Shown in pieces: positions 38,601 through 52,505 of a stretch of 64,000 bases of DNA (position 1 is the first letter of the stretch; every line of letters starts with the position of its first letter). Below the pieces are notes generated by a model. It did no database searches. It was not told the DNA's origin and was given only the letters and a program-made list of their open reading frames with translations. Made by a program: the position numbers and the translations under genes. Origin of the DNA: Lasioglossum baleicum (Eukaryota > Arthropoda > Insecta > Hymenoptera > Halictidae). The stretch is from contig NC_134929.1 of the NCBI RefSeq assembly GCF_051020765.1, forward strand, positions 62,001 to 126,000, in the 5' to 3' direction.

Positions 38601-41600
38601 CTTATCCCCCCGCGTTTCTGTTTGACAATTCCTGCAGATTTTCAAATTCCGCATTATTTATGTTATATTTCTATTTTTCTTACAACCCACGGTTCCCGTG
38701 AAAATTGAGAAATCGTGGTTTTTAAACTCATTTTGCTCGAATATCTTCTAAACTACTTATCCCACCGCATTTCTGTCTGACAATTCCTGTAGATTTTCAC
38801 ATACCGCATTATTTATGTTATATTACTATTTTTCTTACAACCCACGGTTCCCGAGAAAATTGAGAAAACGTTGTTTTTAAACTCATTTTGCTCGAATATC
38901 TTCTAAACTACTTATCCCACCGCATTTCTGTTTGACAATTCCTGTAGATTTTCACATACCGCATTATTTATGTTATATTACTATTTTTCTTACAACCCAC
39001 GGTTCCCGAGAAAATTGAGAAAACGTTGTTTTTAAACTCATTTTGCTCGAATATCTTCTAAACTACTTATCCCACCGCATTTCTGTTTGACAATTCCTGC
39101 AGATTTTCAAATTCCGCATTATTTATGTTATATTTCTATTTTTCTTACAACCCACGGTTCCCGTGAAAATTGAGAAATCGTGGTTTTTAAACTCATTTTG
39201 CTCGAATATCTTCTAAACTACTTATCCCACCGCATTTCTGTCTGACAATTCCTGTAGATTTTCACATACCGCATTATTTATGTTATATTACTATTTTTCT
39301 TACCACCCACGGTTCCCGAGAAAATTGAGAAAACGTTGTTTTTAAACTCATTTTGCTCGAATATCTTCTAAACTACTTATCCCACCGCATTTCTGTCTGA
39401 CAATTCCTGTAGATTTTCACATTCCGCATTATTTATGTTATATTACTGTTTTTCTTACAACCCACGGTTCCCGTGAAAATTGAGAAAACGTCGTTTTTAA
39501 ACTCATTTTGCTCGAATATCTTCTAAACTACTTATCCCACCGCATTTCTGTCTGACAATTCCTGTAGATTTTCACATACCGCATTATTTATGTTATATTA
39601 CTATTTTTCTTACAACCCACGGTTCCCGAGAAAATTGAGAAAACGTTGTTTTTAAACTCATTTTGCTCGAATATCTTCTAAACTACTTATCCCACCGCAT
39701 TTCTGTCTGACAATTCCTGTAGATTTTCACATTCCGCATTATTTATGTTATATTACTGTTTTTCTTACAACCCACGGTTCCCGTAAAAATTGAGAAAACG
39801 TGGTTTTTAAACTCATTTTGCTCGAATATCTTCTAAACTACTTATCTCACCGCATTTCTGTCTGACAATTCCTGTAGATTTTCACATTCCGCATTATTTA
39901 TGTTATATTACTATTTTTCTTACAACCCACGGTTCCCGTGAAAATTGAGAAAACGTGGTTTTTAAACTCATTTTGCTCGAATATCTTCTAAACTACTTAT
40001 CCCACCGCATTTCTGTTTGACAATTCCTGTAGATTTTCACATACCGCATTATTTATGTTATATTACTATTTTTCTTGCAACCCACGGTTCCCGAGAAAAT
40101 TGAGAAAACGTTGTTTTTAAACTCATTTTGCTCGAATATCTTCTAAACTACTTATCCCCCCGCGTTTCTGTTTGACAATTCCTGCAGATTTTCAAATTCC
40201 GCATTATTTATGTTATATTTCTATTTTTCTTACAACCCACGGTTCCCGTGAAAATTGAGAAATCGTGGTTTTTAAACTCATTTTGCTCGAATATCTTCTA
40301 AACTACTTATCCCACCGCATTTCTGTCTGACAATTCCTGTAGATTTTCACATACCGCATTATTTATGTTATATTACTATTTTTCTTACAACCCACGGTTC
40401 CCGAGAAAATTGAGAAAACGTTGTTTTTAAACTCATTTTGCTCGAATATCTTCTAAACTACTTATCCCACCGCATTTCTGTTTGACAATTCCTGTAGATT
40501 TTCACATACCGCATTATTTATGTTATATTACTATTTTTCTTACAACCCACGGTTCCCGAGAAAATTGAGAAAACGTTGTTTTTAAACTCATTTTGCTCGA
40601 ATATCTTCTAAACTACTTATCCCACCGCATTTCTGTTTGACAATTCCTGCAGATTTTCAAATTCCGCATTGTTTATGTTATATTTCTATTTTTCTTACAA
40701 CCCACGGTTCCCGTGAAAATTGAGAAATCGTGGTTTTTAAACTCATTTTGCTCGAATATCTTCTAAACTACTTATCCCACCGCATTTCTGTCTGACAATT
40801 CCTGTAGATTTTCACATACCGCATTATTTATGTTATATTACTATTTTTCTTACAACCCACGGTTCCCGAGAAAATTGAGAAAACGTTGTTTTTAAACTCA
40901 TTTTGCTCGAATATCTTCTAAACTACTTATCCCACCGCATTTCTGTCTGACAATTCCTGTAGATTTTCACATTCCGCATTATTTATGTTATATTACTGTT
41001 TTTCTTACAACCCACGGTTCCCGTGAAAATTGAGAAAACGTGGTTTTTAAACTCATTTTGCTCGAATATCTTCTAAACTACTTATCCCACCGCATTTCTG
41101 TTTGACAATTCCTGTAGATTTTCACATTCCGCATTATTTATGTTATATTACTTTTTTTCGTACAATCCACGGTTGCCGAGAAAATTGAGAAAACGTTGTT
41201 TTTTAACTAATTTTGCTCGAATATCTTCTAAACTACTTATCCCACCGCATTTCTGTATGACAATTCCTGTAGATTTTCACATTCCGCATTTTTTATGTCA
41301 CATTACTTTTTTTCGTACAATCCACGGTTCCCGAGAAAATTGAGAATACGTTGTTTTTAAACTCATTTTGCTCGAATATCTTCTAAACTACTTATCCCAC
41401 CGCATTTCTGTTTGACAATTCCTGTAGATTTTCACATACCGCATTATTTATGTTATATTACTATTTTTCTTGCAACCCACGGTTCCCGAGAAAATTGAGA
41501 AAACGTTGTTTTTAAACTCATTTTGCTCGAATATCTTCTAAACTACTTATCCCCCCGCGTTTCTGTTTGACAATTCCTGCAGATTTTCAAATTCCGCATT

Positions 41601-42794
41601 ATTTATGTTATATTTCTATTTTTCTTACAACCCACGGTTCCCGTGAAAATTGAGAAATCGTGGTTTTTAAACTCATTTTGCTCGAATATCTTCTAAACTA
41701 CTTATCCCACCGCATTTCTGTCTGACAATTCCTGTAGATTTTCACATACCGCATTATTTATGTTATATTACTATTTTTCTTACAACCCTCGGTTCCCGAG
41801 AAAATTGAGAAAACGTTGTTTTTAAACTCATTTTGCTCGAATATCTTCTAAACTACTTATCCCACCGCATTTCTGTTTGACAATTCCTGTAGATTTTCAC
41901 ATACCGCATTATTTATGTTATATTACTATTTTTCTTACAACCCACGGTTCCCGAGAAAATTGAGAAAACGTTGTTTTTAAACTCATTTTGCTCGAATATC
42001 TTCTAAACTACTTATCCCACCGCATTTCTGTTTGACAATTCCTGCAGATTTTCAAATTCCGCATTATTTATGTTATATTTCTATTTTTCTTACAACCCAC
42101 GGTTCCCGAGAAAATTGAGAAAACGTTGTTTTTAAACTCATTTTGCTCGAATATCTTCTAAACTACTTATCCCACCGCATTTCTGTCTGACAATTCCTGT
42201 AGATTTTCACATTCCGCATTATTTATGTTATATTACTGTTTTTCTTACAACCCACGGTTCCCGTGAAAATTGAGAAAACGTGGTTTTTAAACTCATTTTG
42301 CTCGAATATCTTCTAAACTACTTATCCCACCGCATTTCTGTTTGACAATTCCTGTAGATTTTCACATTCCGCATTATTTATGTTATATTACTTTTTTTCG
42401 TACAATCCACGGTTGCCGAGAAAATTGAGAAAACGTTGTTTTTTAACTCATTTTGCTCGAATATCTTCTAAACTACTTATCCCACCGCATTTCTGTATGA
42501 CAATTCCTGTAGATTTTCACATTCCGCATTTTTTATGTCACATTACTTTTTTTCGTACAATCCACGGTTCCCGAGAAAATTGAGAATACGTTGTTTTTAA
42601 ACTCATTTTGCTCGAATATCTTCTAAACTACTTATCCCACCGCATTTCTGTTTCACTATTCCTGTAGATTTTCACATTCCGCATTATTTATGTTATATTA
42701 CTATTTTTCTTACAACCCACGGTTCCCGTGAAAATTGAGAAAACGTGGTTTTTAAACTCATTTTGCTCGAATATCTTCTAAACTACTTATCCCA
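35665..42794. repeat. Core block 5, 46 monomers
   Basis: Exactly 7130 bp. Four G-H passages (about 36.4, 38.6, 40.2 and 41.5 kb) and three K-L pairs mark successive sub-repeats of 9-14 units. It closes with the marked endpiece D(CTCGG)-B-C'-A'-K-L-X. Confidence 0.8.
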
Positions 42795-44032
42795 CCGCAT
42801 TTCTCTTTGACAATTCCTGTATATTTTCAAATTCCGCATTATTTATGTTATATTACTATTTTTCTTACAACCCACGGTTCCCGTGAAAATTGAGAAATCG
42901 TGGTTTTTAAACTCATTTTGCTCGAATATCTTCTAAACTACTTATCCCACCGCATTTCTGTTTGACAATTCCTGTAGATTTTCACATACCGCATTATTTA
43001 TGTTATATTACGTTTATTCTTACAACCCACGGTTCCCGAGAAAATTGAGAAAACGTTGTTTTTAAACTCATTATGCTCGAATATCTTCTAAACTACTTAT
43101 CCCAACGGATTTCTGTATGACAATTCCTGTAGATTTTCACATTCCGCATTATTTATGTTATATTACTCTTTTTCGTGCAATCCACGGTTGCCGAGAAAAT
43201 TGAGAAAACGTTGTTTTTAAACTCATTTTGCTCGAATATCTTCTAAACTACTTATCCCACCGCATTTCTCTTTGACAATTCCTGTAGATTTTCACATTCC
43301 GCATCTTTTATGTCATATTACTTTTTTCGTACATCCCACGGTTCCCGAGAAAATTGAGAAAACGTTGTTTTTAAACTCATTTTGCTCGAATATCTTCTAA
43401 ACTACTTATCCCACCGCATTTCTGTATGACAATTCCTGTAGATTTTCACATTCCGCATTTTTTATGTCACATTACTTTTTTTCGTACAATCCACGGTTCC
43501 CGAAAAAATTGAGAATACGTTGTTTTTAAACTCATTTTGCTCGAATATCTTCTAAACTACTTATCCCACCGCATTTCTGTTTGACAATTCCTGTAGATTT
43601 TCACATACCGCATTATTTATGTTATATTACGTTTTTTCTTACAACCCACGGTTCCCGAGAAAATTGAGAAAACGTTGTTTTTAAACTCATTTTGCACGAA
43701 TATCTTCTAAACTACTTATCCCACCGCATTTCTGTTTGACAATTCCTGTAGATTTTCACATTCCGCATTATTTATGTTATATTACTTTTTTTCGTACAAT
43801 CCACGGTTGCCGAGAAAATTGAGAAAACGTTGTTTTTAAACTCATTTTGCTCGAATATCTTCTAAACTACTTATCCCACCGCATTTCTCTTTGACAATTC
43901 CTGTAGATTTTCACATTCCCCATCTTTTATTTCATATTACTTTTTTCGTACATCCCACGGTTCCCGAGAAAATTGAGAAAACGTTGTTTTTAAACTCATT
44001 TTGCTCGAATATCTTCTAAACTACTTATCCCA
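42795..44032. repeat. Cassette 6, rearranged (N/O-P-Q-R-L-U-V-W)
   Basis: The first unit fuses N (CTCTTTGAC, TGTATATTTTC) to O (CAAATTCC), removing one monomer. P, S and T after R are replaced by a single L unit (GTATGAC, TTTTTTATGTCACATT) near 43420-43520. Eight units remain. Confidence 0.8.
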
Positions 44033-44962
44033 CCGCATTTCTGTCTGACAATTCCTGTAGATTTTCACATTCCGCATTATTTATGTTATATTACTATTTT
44101 TCTTACAACCCACGGTTCCCGTGAAAATTGAGAAAACGTGGTTTTTAAACTCATTTTGCTCGAATATCTTCTAAACTACTTATCCCACCGCATTTCTGTT
44201 TGACAATTCCTGTAGATTTTCACATACCGCATTATTTATGTTATATTACTATTTTTCTTACAACCCACGGTTCCCGAGAAAATTGAGAAAACGTTGTTTT
44301 TAAACTCATTTTGCTCGAATATCTTCTAAACTACTTATCCCACCGCATTTCTGTTTGACAATTCCTGCAGATTTTCAAATTCCGCATTATTTATGTTATA
44401 TTACTATTTTTCTTACAACCCACGGTTCCCGTGAAAATTGAGAAATCGTGGTTTTTAAACTCATTTTGCTCGAATATCTTCTAAACTACTTATCCCACCG
44501 CATTTCTGTCTGACAATTCCTGTAGATTTTCACATACCGCATTATTTATGTTATATTACTATTTTTCTTACAACCCACGGTTCCCGAGAAAATTGAGAAA
44601 ACGTTGTTTTTAAACTCATTTTGCTCGAATATCTTCTAAACTACTTATCCCACCGCATTTCTGTCTGACAATTCCTGTAGATTTTCACATTCCGCATTAT
44701 TTATGTTATATTACTATTTTTCTTACAACCCACGGTTCCCGTGAAAATTGAGAAAACGTGGTTTTTAAACTCATTTTGCTCGAATATCTTCTAAACTACT
44801 TATCCCACCGCATTTCTGTTTGACAATTCCTGTAGATTTTCACATACCGCATTATTTATGTTATATTACTATTTTTCTTACAACCCACGGTTCCCGAGAA
44901 AATTGAGAAAACGTTGTTTTTAAACTCATTTTGCTCGAATATCTTCTAAACTACTTATCCCA
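44033..44962. repeat. Terminal core remnant of domain I (A-B-C-D-A-B)
   Basis: Six units, 930 bp, matching the start of cores 1 and 3. The last TGCAG-type monomer of the window is here (near 44366). At 44963 the next unit begins ACGGATTTCTGTATG, and domain II organisation takes over. Confidence 0.8.
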
Positions 44963-47900
44963 ACGGATTTCTGTATGATAATTCCTGTAGATTTTCACAT
45001 TCCGCATTATTTATGTTATATTACTTTTTTTCGTACAATCCACGGTTGCCGAGAAAATTGAGAAAACGTTGTTTTTTAACTCATTTTGCTCGAATATCTT
45101 CTAAACTACTTATCCCACCGCATTTCTGTATGACAATTCCTGTAGATTTTCACATTCCGCATTTTTTATGTCACATTAGTTTTTTTCGTACAATCCACGG
45201 TTCCCGAGAAAATTGAGAAAACGTTGTTTTTAAACTCATTTTGCTCGAATATCTTCTAAACTACTTATCCCACCGCATTTCTGTATGACAATTCCTGTAG
45301 ATTTTCACATTCCGCATTATTTATGTTATATTACTATTTTTCTTACAACCCACGGTTGCCGAGAAAATTGAGAAAACGTTGTTTTTAAACTCATTTTGCT
45401 CCAATATCTTCTAAACTACTTATCCCACCGCATTTCTCTTTGGCAATTCCTGTAGATTTTCACATTCCCCATTATTTATGTTATATTACTTTTTTTTCTT
45501 ACAGCCCACGGTTGCCGAGAAAATTGAGAAAACGTTGTTTTTAAACTCATTTTGCTCGAATATCTTCTAAACTACTTATCCCACCGCATTTCTGTTTCAC
45601 TATTCCTGTAGATTTTCACATTCCGCATTATTTATGTTATATTACTATTTTTCTTACAACCCTCGGTTCCCGTGAAAATTGAGAAAACGTGGTTTTTAAA
45701 CTCATTTTGCTCGAATATCTTCTAATCTACTTATCCCACCGCATTTCTCTTTGACAATTCCTGTATATTTTCACGTTCCGCATTATTTATGTAATATTAC
45801 TTTTTTTCTTACAGCCCACGGTTGCCGAGAAAATTGAGAAAACGTTGTTTTTAAACTCATTTTGCTCGAATATCTTCTAAACTACTTATCCCAACGGATT
45901 TCTGTATGACAATTCCTGTAGATTTTCACATTCCGCATTTTTTATGTCACATTACTTTTTTTCGTACAATCCACAGTTTCCGAGAAAATTGAGAAAACGT
46001 TGTTTTTAAACTCATTTAGCTGGAATATCTTCTAAACTACTTATCCCACCGCATTTCTGTCTGACAATTCCTGTAGATTTTCACATACCGCATTATTTAT
46101 GTTATATTACTATTTTTCTTACAACCCACGGTTCCCGAGAAAATTGAGAAAACGTTGTTTTTAAACTCATTTTGCTCGAATATCTTCTAAACTACTTATC
46201 CCAACGGATTTCTGTATGACAATTCCTGTAGATTTTCACATTCCGCATTATTTATGTTATATTACTTTTTTTCGTACAATCCACGGTTGCCGAGAAAATT
46301 GAGAAAACGTTGTTTTTTAACTCATTTTGCTCGAATATCTTCTAAACTACTTATCCCACCGCATTTCTGTATGACAATTCCTGTAGATTTTCACATTCCG
46401 CATTTTTTATGTCACATTACTTTTTTTCGTACAATCCACGGTTCCCGAGAAAATTGAGAAAACGTTGTTTTTAAACTCATTTTGCTCGAATATCTTCTAA
46501 ACTACTTATCCCACCGCATTTCTGTTTCACTATCCCTGTAGATTTTCACATTCCGCATTATTTATGTTATATTACTATTTTTCTTACAACCCACGGTTCC
46601 CGTGAAAATTGAGAAAACGTGGTTTTTAAACTCATTTTGCTCGAATATCTTCTAAACTACTTATCCCACCGCATTTCTCTTTGACAATTCCTGTATATTT
46701 TCACGTTCCGCATTATTTATGTTATATTACTTTTTTTCTTACAGCCCACGGTTGCCGAGAAAATTGAGAAAACGTTGTTTTTAAACTCATTTTGCTCGAA
46801 TATCTTCTAAACTACTTATCCCACCGCATTTCTGTTTGACAATTCCTGTAGATTTTCAAATTCCGCATTATTTATGTTATATTACTTTTTTTCTTACAGC
46901 CCACGGTTGCCGAGAAAATTGAGAAAACGTTGTTTTTAAACTCATTTTGCTCGAATATCTTCTAAACTACTTATCCCACCGCATTTCTGTTTGACAATTC
47001 CTGTAGATTTTCAAATTCCGCATTATTTATGTTTATTACTATTTTTCTTACAACCCACGGTTCCCGTGAAAATTGAGAAAACGTGGTTTTTAAACTCATT
47101 TTGCTCGAATATCTTCTAAACTACTTATCCCACCGCATTTCTGTCTGACAATTCCTGTAGATTTTCACATACCGCATTATTTATGTTATATTACTATTTT
47201 TCTTACAACCCACGGTTCCCGAGAAAATTGAGAAAACGTTGTTTTTAAACTCATTTTGCTCGAATATCTTCTAAACTACTTATCCCAACGGATTTCTGTA
47301 TGACAATTCCTGTAGATTTTCACATTCCGCATTATTTATGTTATATTACTTTTTTTCGTACAATCCACGGTTGCCGAGAAAATTGAGAAAACGTTGTTTT
47401 TTAACTCATTTTGCTCGAATATCTTCTAAACTACTTATCCCACCGCATTTCTGTATGACAATTCCTGTAGATTTTCACATTCCGCATTTTTTATGTCACA
47501 TTACTTTTTTTCGTACAATCCACGGTTCCCGAGAAAATTGAGAAAACGTTGTTTTTAAACTCATTTTGCTCGAATATCTTCTAAACTACTTATCCCACCG
47601 CATTTCTGTTTCACTATCCCTGTAGATTTTCACATTCCGCATTATTTATGTTATATTACTATTTTTCTTACAACCCACGGTTCCCGTGAAAATTGAGAAA
47701 ACGTGGTTTTTAAACTCATTTTGCTCGAATATCTTCTAAACTACTTATCCCACCGCATTTCTCTTTGACAATTCCTGTATATTTTCACGTTCCGCATTAT
47801 TTATGTTATATTACTTTTTTTCTTACAGCCCACGGTTGCCGAGAAAATTGAGAAAACGTTGTTTTTAAACTCATTTTGCTCGAATATCTTCTAAACTACT

Positions 47901-50645
47901 TATCCCACCGCATTTCTGTTTGACAATTCCTGTAGATTTTCAAATTCCGCATTATTTATGTTATATTACTATTTTTCTTACAACCCACGGTTCCCGTGAA
48001 AATTGAGAAATCGTGGTTTTTAAACTCATTTTGCTCGAATATCTTCTAAACTACTTATCCCACCGCATTTCTGTTTGACAATTCCTGTAGATTTTCACAT
48101 ACCGCATTATTTATGTTATATTACGTTTATTCTTACAACCCACGGTTCCCGAGAAAATTCAGAAAACGTTGTTTTTACACTCATTTTGCTCGAATATCTT
48201 CTAAACTACTTATCCCAACGGATTTCTGTATGACAATTCCTGTAGATTTTCACATTCCGCATTATTTATGTTATATTACGTTTATTCTTACAACCCACGG
48301 TTCCCGAGAAAATTGAGAAAACGTTGTTTTTAAACTCATTTTGCTCGAATATCTTCTAAACTACTTATCCCAACGGATTTCTGTATGACAATTCCTGTAG
48401 ATTTTCACATTCCGCATTATTTATGTTATATTACTTTTTTTCGTGCAATCCACGGTTGCCGAGAAAATTGAGAAAACGTTGTTTTTAAACTCATTTTGCT
48501 CGAATATCTTCTAAACTACTTATCCCACCGCATTTCTCTTTGACAATTCCTGTAGATTTTCACATTCCGCATCTTTTATGTCATATTACTTTTCTCGTAC
48601 ATCCCACGGTTCCCGAGAAAATTGAGAAAACGTTGTTTTTAAACTCATTTTGCTCGAATATCTTCTAAACTACTTATCCCACCGCATTTCTGTTTGACAA
48701 TTCCTGTAGATTTTCAAATTCCGCATTATTTATGTTATATTACTATTTTTCTTACAACCCACGGTTCCCGTGAAAATTGAGAAATCGTGGTTTTTAAACT
48801 CATTTTGCTCGAATATCTTCTAAACTACTTATCCCACCGCATTTCTGTTTGACAATTCCTGTAGATTTTCACATACCGCATTATTTATGTTATATTACGT
48901 TTATTCTTACAACCCACGGTTCCCGAGAAAATTGAGAAAACGTTGTTTTTAAACTCATTTTGCTCGAATATCTTCTAAACTACTTATCCCAACGGATTTC
49001 TGTATGACAATTCCTGTAGATTTTCACATTCCGCATTATTTATGTTATATTACTCTTTTTCGTGCAATCCACGGTTGCCGAGAAAATTGAGAAAACGTTG
49101 TTTTTAAACTCATTTTGCTCGAATATCTTCTAAACTACTTATCCCACCGCATTTCTCTTTGACAATTCCTGTAGATTTTCACATTCCGCATCTTTTATGT
49201 CATATTACTTTTTTCGTACATCCCACGGTTCCCGAGAAAATTGAGAAAACGTTGTTTTTAAACTCATTTTGCTCGAATATCTTCTAAACTACTTATCCCA
49301 CCGCATTTCTGTTTGACAATTCCTGTAGATTTTCACATACCGCATTATTTATGTTATATTACGTTTATTCTTACAACCCACGGTTCCCGAGAAAATTGAG
49401 AAAACGTTGTTTTTAAACTCATTTTGCTCGAATATCTTCTAAACTACTTATCCCAACGGATTTCTGTATGACAATTCCTGTAGATTTTCACATTCCGCAT
49501 TATTTATGTTATATTACTTTTTTTCATGTAATCCACGGTTGCCGAGAAAATTGAGAAAACGTTGTTTTTAAACTCATTTTGCTCGAATATCTTCTAAACT
49601 ACTAATCCCACCGCATTTCTCTTTGACAATTCCTGTAGATTTTCACATTCCGCATCTTTTATGTCATATTACTTTTCTCGTACATCCCACGGTTCCCGAG
49701 AAAATTGAGAAAACGTTGTTTTTAAACTCATTTTGCTCGAATATCTTCTAAACTACTTATCCCACCGCATTTCTGTTTGACAATTCCTGTAGATTTTCAC
49801 ACACCGCATTATTTATGTTATATTACGTTTTTTCTTACAACCCACGGTTCCCGAGAAAATTGAGAAAACGTTGTTTTTAAACTCATTTTGCACGAATATC
49901 TTCTAAACTACTTATCCCACCGCATTTCTCTTTGACAATTCCTGTAGATTTTCACATTCCGCATCTTTTATGTCATATTACTTTTTTCGTACAACCCACG
50001 GTTCCCGTGAAAATTGAGAAAACGTTGTTTTTAAACTCATTTTGCTCGAATATCTTCTAAACTACTTATCCCAACGGATTTCTGTATGACAATTCCTGTA
50101 GATTTTCACATTCCGCATTATTTATGTTATATTACTTTTTTTCGTACAATCCACGGTTGCCGAGAAAATTGAGAAAACGTTGTTTTTAAACTCATTTTGC
50201 TCGAATATCTTCTAAACTACTTATCCCACCGCATTTCTCTTTGACAATTCCTGTAGATTTTCACATTCCGCATCTTTTATGTCATATTACTTTTTTCGTA
50301 CATCCCACGGTTCCCGAGAAAATTGAGAAAACGTTGTTTTTAAACTCATTTTGCTCGAATATCTTCTAAACTACTTATCCCACCGCATTTCTGTTTCACT
50401 ATCCCTGTAGATTTTCACATTCCGCATTATTTATGTTATATTACTATTTTTCTTACAACCCACGGTTCCCGTGAAAATTGAGAAAACGTGGTTTTTAAAC
50501 TCATTTTGCTCGAATATCTTCTAAACTACTTATCCCACCGCATTTCTGTCTGACAATTCCTGTAGATTTTCACATACCGCATTATTTATGTTATATTACT
50601 ATTTTTCTTACAACCCACGGTTCCCGAGAAAATTGAGAAAACGTT

Positions 50646-52505
50646 GTTTTTAAACTCATTTTGCTCGAATATCTTCTAAACTACTTATCCCAACGGATTT
50701 CTGTATGACAATTCCTGTAGATTTTCACATTCCGCATTATTTATGTTATATTACTTTTTTTCGTACAATCCACGGTTGCCGAGAAAATTGAGAAAACGTT
50801 GTTTTTAAACTCATTTTGCTCGAATATCTTCTAAACTACTTATCCCAACGGATTTCTGTATGACAATTCCTGTAGATTTTCACATTCCGCATTATTTATG
50901 TTATATTACTTTTTTTCGTACAATCCACGGTTGCCGAGAAAATTGAGAAAACGTTGTTTTTTAACTCATTTTGCTCGAATATCTTCTAAACTACTTATCC
51001 CACCGCATTTCTGTATGACAATTCCTGTAGATTTTCACATTCCGCATTTTTTATGTCACATTACTTTTTTTCGTACAATCCACGGTTCCCGAGAAAATTG
51101 AGAAAACGTTGTTTTTAAACTCATTTTGCTCGAATATCTTCTAAACTACTTATCCCACCGCATTTCTGTTTCACTATCCCTGTAGATTTTCACATTCCGC
51201 ATTATTTATGTTATATTACTATTTTTCTTACAACCCACGGTTCCCGTGAAAATTGAGAAAACGTGGTTTTTAAACTCATTTTGCTCGAATATCTTCTAAA
51301 CTACTTATCCCACCGCATTTCTCTTTGACAATTCCTGTATATTTTCACGTTCCGCATTATTTATGTTATATTACTTTTTTTCTTACAGCCCACGGTTGCC
51401 GAGAAAATTCAGAAAACGTTGTTTTTAAACTCATTTTGCTCGAATATCTTCTAAACTACTTATCCCACCGCATTTCTGTTTGACAATTCCTGTAGATTTT
51501 CAAATTCCGCATTATTTATGTTATATTACTATTTTTCTTACAACCCACGGTTCCCGTGAAAATTGAGAAATCGTGGTTTTTAAACTCATTTTGCTCGAAT
51601 ATCTTCTAAACTACTTATCCCACCGCATTTCTGTTTGACAATTCCTGTAGATTTTCACATACCGCATTATTTATGTTATATTACGTTTATTCTTACAACC
51701 CACGGTTCCCGAGAAAATTGAGAAAACGTTGTTTTTACACTCATTTTGCTCGAATATCTTCTAAACTACTTATCCCAACGGATTTCTGTATGACAATTCC
51801 TGTAGATTTTCACATTCCGCATTATTTATGTTATATTACGTTTATTCTTACAACCCACGGTTCCCGAGAAAATTGAGAAAACGTTGTTTTTAAACTCATT
51901 TTGCTCGAATATCTTCTAAACTACTTATCCCAACGGATTTCTGTATGACAATTCCTGTAGATTTTCACATTCCGCATTATTTATGTTATATTACTCTTTT
52001 TCGTGCAATCCACGGTTGCCGAGAAAATTGAGAAAACGTTGTTTTTAAACTCATTTTGCTCGAATATCTTCTAAACTACTTATCCCACCGCATTTCTGTT
52101 TGACAATTCCTGTAGATTTTCACATACCGCATTATTTATGTTATATTACTATTTTTCTTACAACCCACGGTTCCCGAGAAAATTGAGAAAACGTTGTTTT
52201 TAAACTCATTTTGCTCGAATATCTTCTAAACTACTTATCCCAACGGATTTCTGTATGACAATTCCTGTAGATTTTCACATTCCGCATTATTTATGTTATA
52301 TTACTTTTTTTCGTACAATCCACGGTTGCCGAAAAAATTGAGAAAACGTTGTTTTTTAACTCATTTTGCTCGAATATCTTCTAAACTACTTATCCCACCG
52401 CATTTCTGTTTCACTATTCCTGTAGATTTTCACATTCCGCATTATTTATGTTATATTACTATTTTTCTTACAACCCACGGTTCCCGTGAAAATTGAGAAA
52501 ACGTG
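50646..52505. repeat. 1860-bp tandem duplication, copy 1 (12 monomers)
   Basis: Order V-K-L-X-N-O-P-P-Q-B-K-X. Compared line by line with the next 1860 bases, no difference was seen, including rare private bases: AAATTCAG in N, TTTTTACAC in P, GCCGAAAAAATTG in the second K. Exactly 12 x 155 bp. Confidence 0.92.

Larger units (their letters stand above)
3655..44962. repeat. Array domain I: alternating cassette and core higher-order repeat
   Basis: About 267 monomers arranged as cassette blocks (classes N to W) alternating with longer core blocks (classes A-H with K, L and X). Cassette starts at 11499, 15217, 23738, 34117 and 42795 are 24, 55, 67 and 56 monomers apart. Classes with TGCAG (C, H), TCTCACCG (F), CTTGC (G) and CCCCCGCG (H) are confined to this domain. 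Confidence 0.85.
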
